Assembly (NCBI GenBank): GCA_002067265.1
Contig: MVQW01000210.1
Location: forward strand, 1 to 5,714
Direction of reading: 5' to 3'
DNA: 5,714 bases
From: Methanomethylovorans sp. PtaU1.Bin073
GTDB lineage: Archaea > Halobacteriota > Methanosarcinia > Methanosarcinales > Methanosarcinaceae
Notes under the pieces: generated by a model
Seen by the model: the letters and a program-made list of their open reading frames with translations, nothing else
The model's database searches: none
What the model was told of the DNA's origin: nothing
Made by a program: the position numbers and the translations under genes
In this document: positions 5,565 to 5,714 of the stretch, piece by piece
How positions within the stretch are numbered: the stretch's first letter is position 1
Layout: each line of letters starts with the position of its first letter

Positions 5565-5714
5565 ATTTCTCTACATTCTTTTCTATGGGTAGTTCCCTTT
5601 CCATCAGGGATTTGAGCCTGAATTCTACAGAATTATCTCTCTCTTTGTTTCCTTTAGGCACAAAGGGGTAAAAACTATCCTGCTTGAAATTGTATATCCA
5701 ATATACGGTATTTT
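5536..5714 (-). CDS. pspAB: PspA-associated protein PspAB, C-terminal 58 residues, cut by window edge
   Basis: The minus strand is open from the right edge to TGA at 5536-5538, giving 58 residues. Key parts are WIYNFKQDSFYPFVP (5-19), a charged stretch KGNKERDN (20-27), a helix VEFRLKSLMERELPIE (29-44), and the ending EKWYPLWGIPF. As I recall the family, PspAB C-termini read Y-L-Y-K-x-G-x-FYPF-P...RDN...L...ELP-E...RWFPVWG, and this sequence fits throughout. Its function is unknown to me beyond association with PspA, and in some genomes with the membrane protease gene htpX. The gene converges on pspA-pspAA with 30 bases between stops. About two thirds of the protein and its promoter lie beyond the window. 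The identification is by pattern memory and needs a profile search. Confidence 0.72.
   Translation of the reverse strand, partial: NTVYWIYNFKQDSFYPFVPKGNKERDNSVEFRLKSLMERELPIEKNVEKWYPLWGIPF

Noticed and set aside
5594..5610. Small hairpin TCCCT / AGGGA
   Set aside because: A 5-bp stem inside pspAB coding sequence with no tail; easily found by chance.
5456..5671. Plus-strand frame of 71 codons beginning inside pspAA
   Set aside because: It crosses the pspAA end and then runs antisense to the pspAB C-terminus; no ribosome site.

Overview
The window comes from a methanogenic archaeon, most likely a member of the Methanosarcinaceae. The PCNA, primase large subunit and TFS proteins are archaeal. 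The PCNA has the N-terminus, internal blocks and LAPRIESD ending I recall from Methanosarcina relatives. Promoters look archaeal (TATA boxes) and base composition is moderate. The genus cannot be fixed from sequence alone. All the space is genic: the largest gap is 102 bp. No RNA genes, mobile elements or CRISPR arrays are visible.

Left third (1-1791, minus strand): a tightly packed operon read right to left, artA - psd - pssA. pssA runs off the left edge. artA encodes an archaeosortase (membrane Cys transpeptidase-like enzyme). psd and pssA encode the two enzymes that turn CDP-archaeol plus serine into archaetidylserine and then archaetidylethanolamine. In haloarchaea these enzymes are linked to lipid anchoring of archaeosortase substrates, so the three genes probably form one protein-lipidation cassette.

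Middle (1844-4454, plus strand): an information-processing run starting divergently from a 52-bp promoter region. It holds a Nudix hydrolase, the transcript-cleavage factor TFS (overlapping the Nudix gene by 23 bp), the sliding clamp PCNA behind its own promoter, and the primase large subunit PriL 3 bp after PCNA.

Right end (4532-5714): an envelope-stress module. pspA and the small pspAA overlap by ATGA on the plus strand. The C-terminal 58 residues of a minus-strand gene that I identify as pspAB converge on them with only 30 bp between. A perfect 16-bp palindrome spans the priL stop codon just upstream of the pspA promoter region and is the best candidate for a local regulatory site.

Nothing here is a clearly unprecedented system. 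The points most worth a second look are the artA-psd-pssA cassette, the Psp trio in convergent layout, and the palindrome before pspA.
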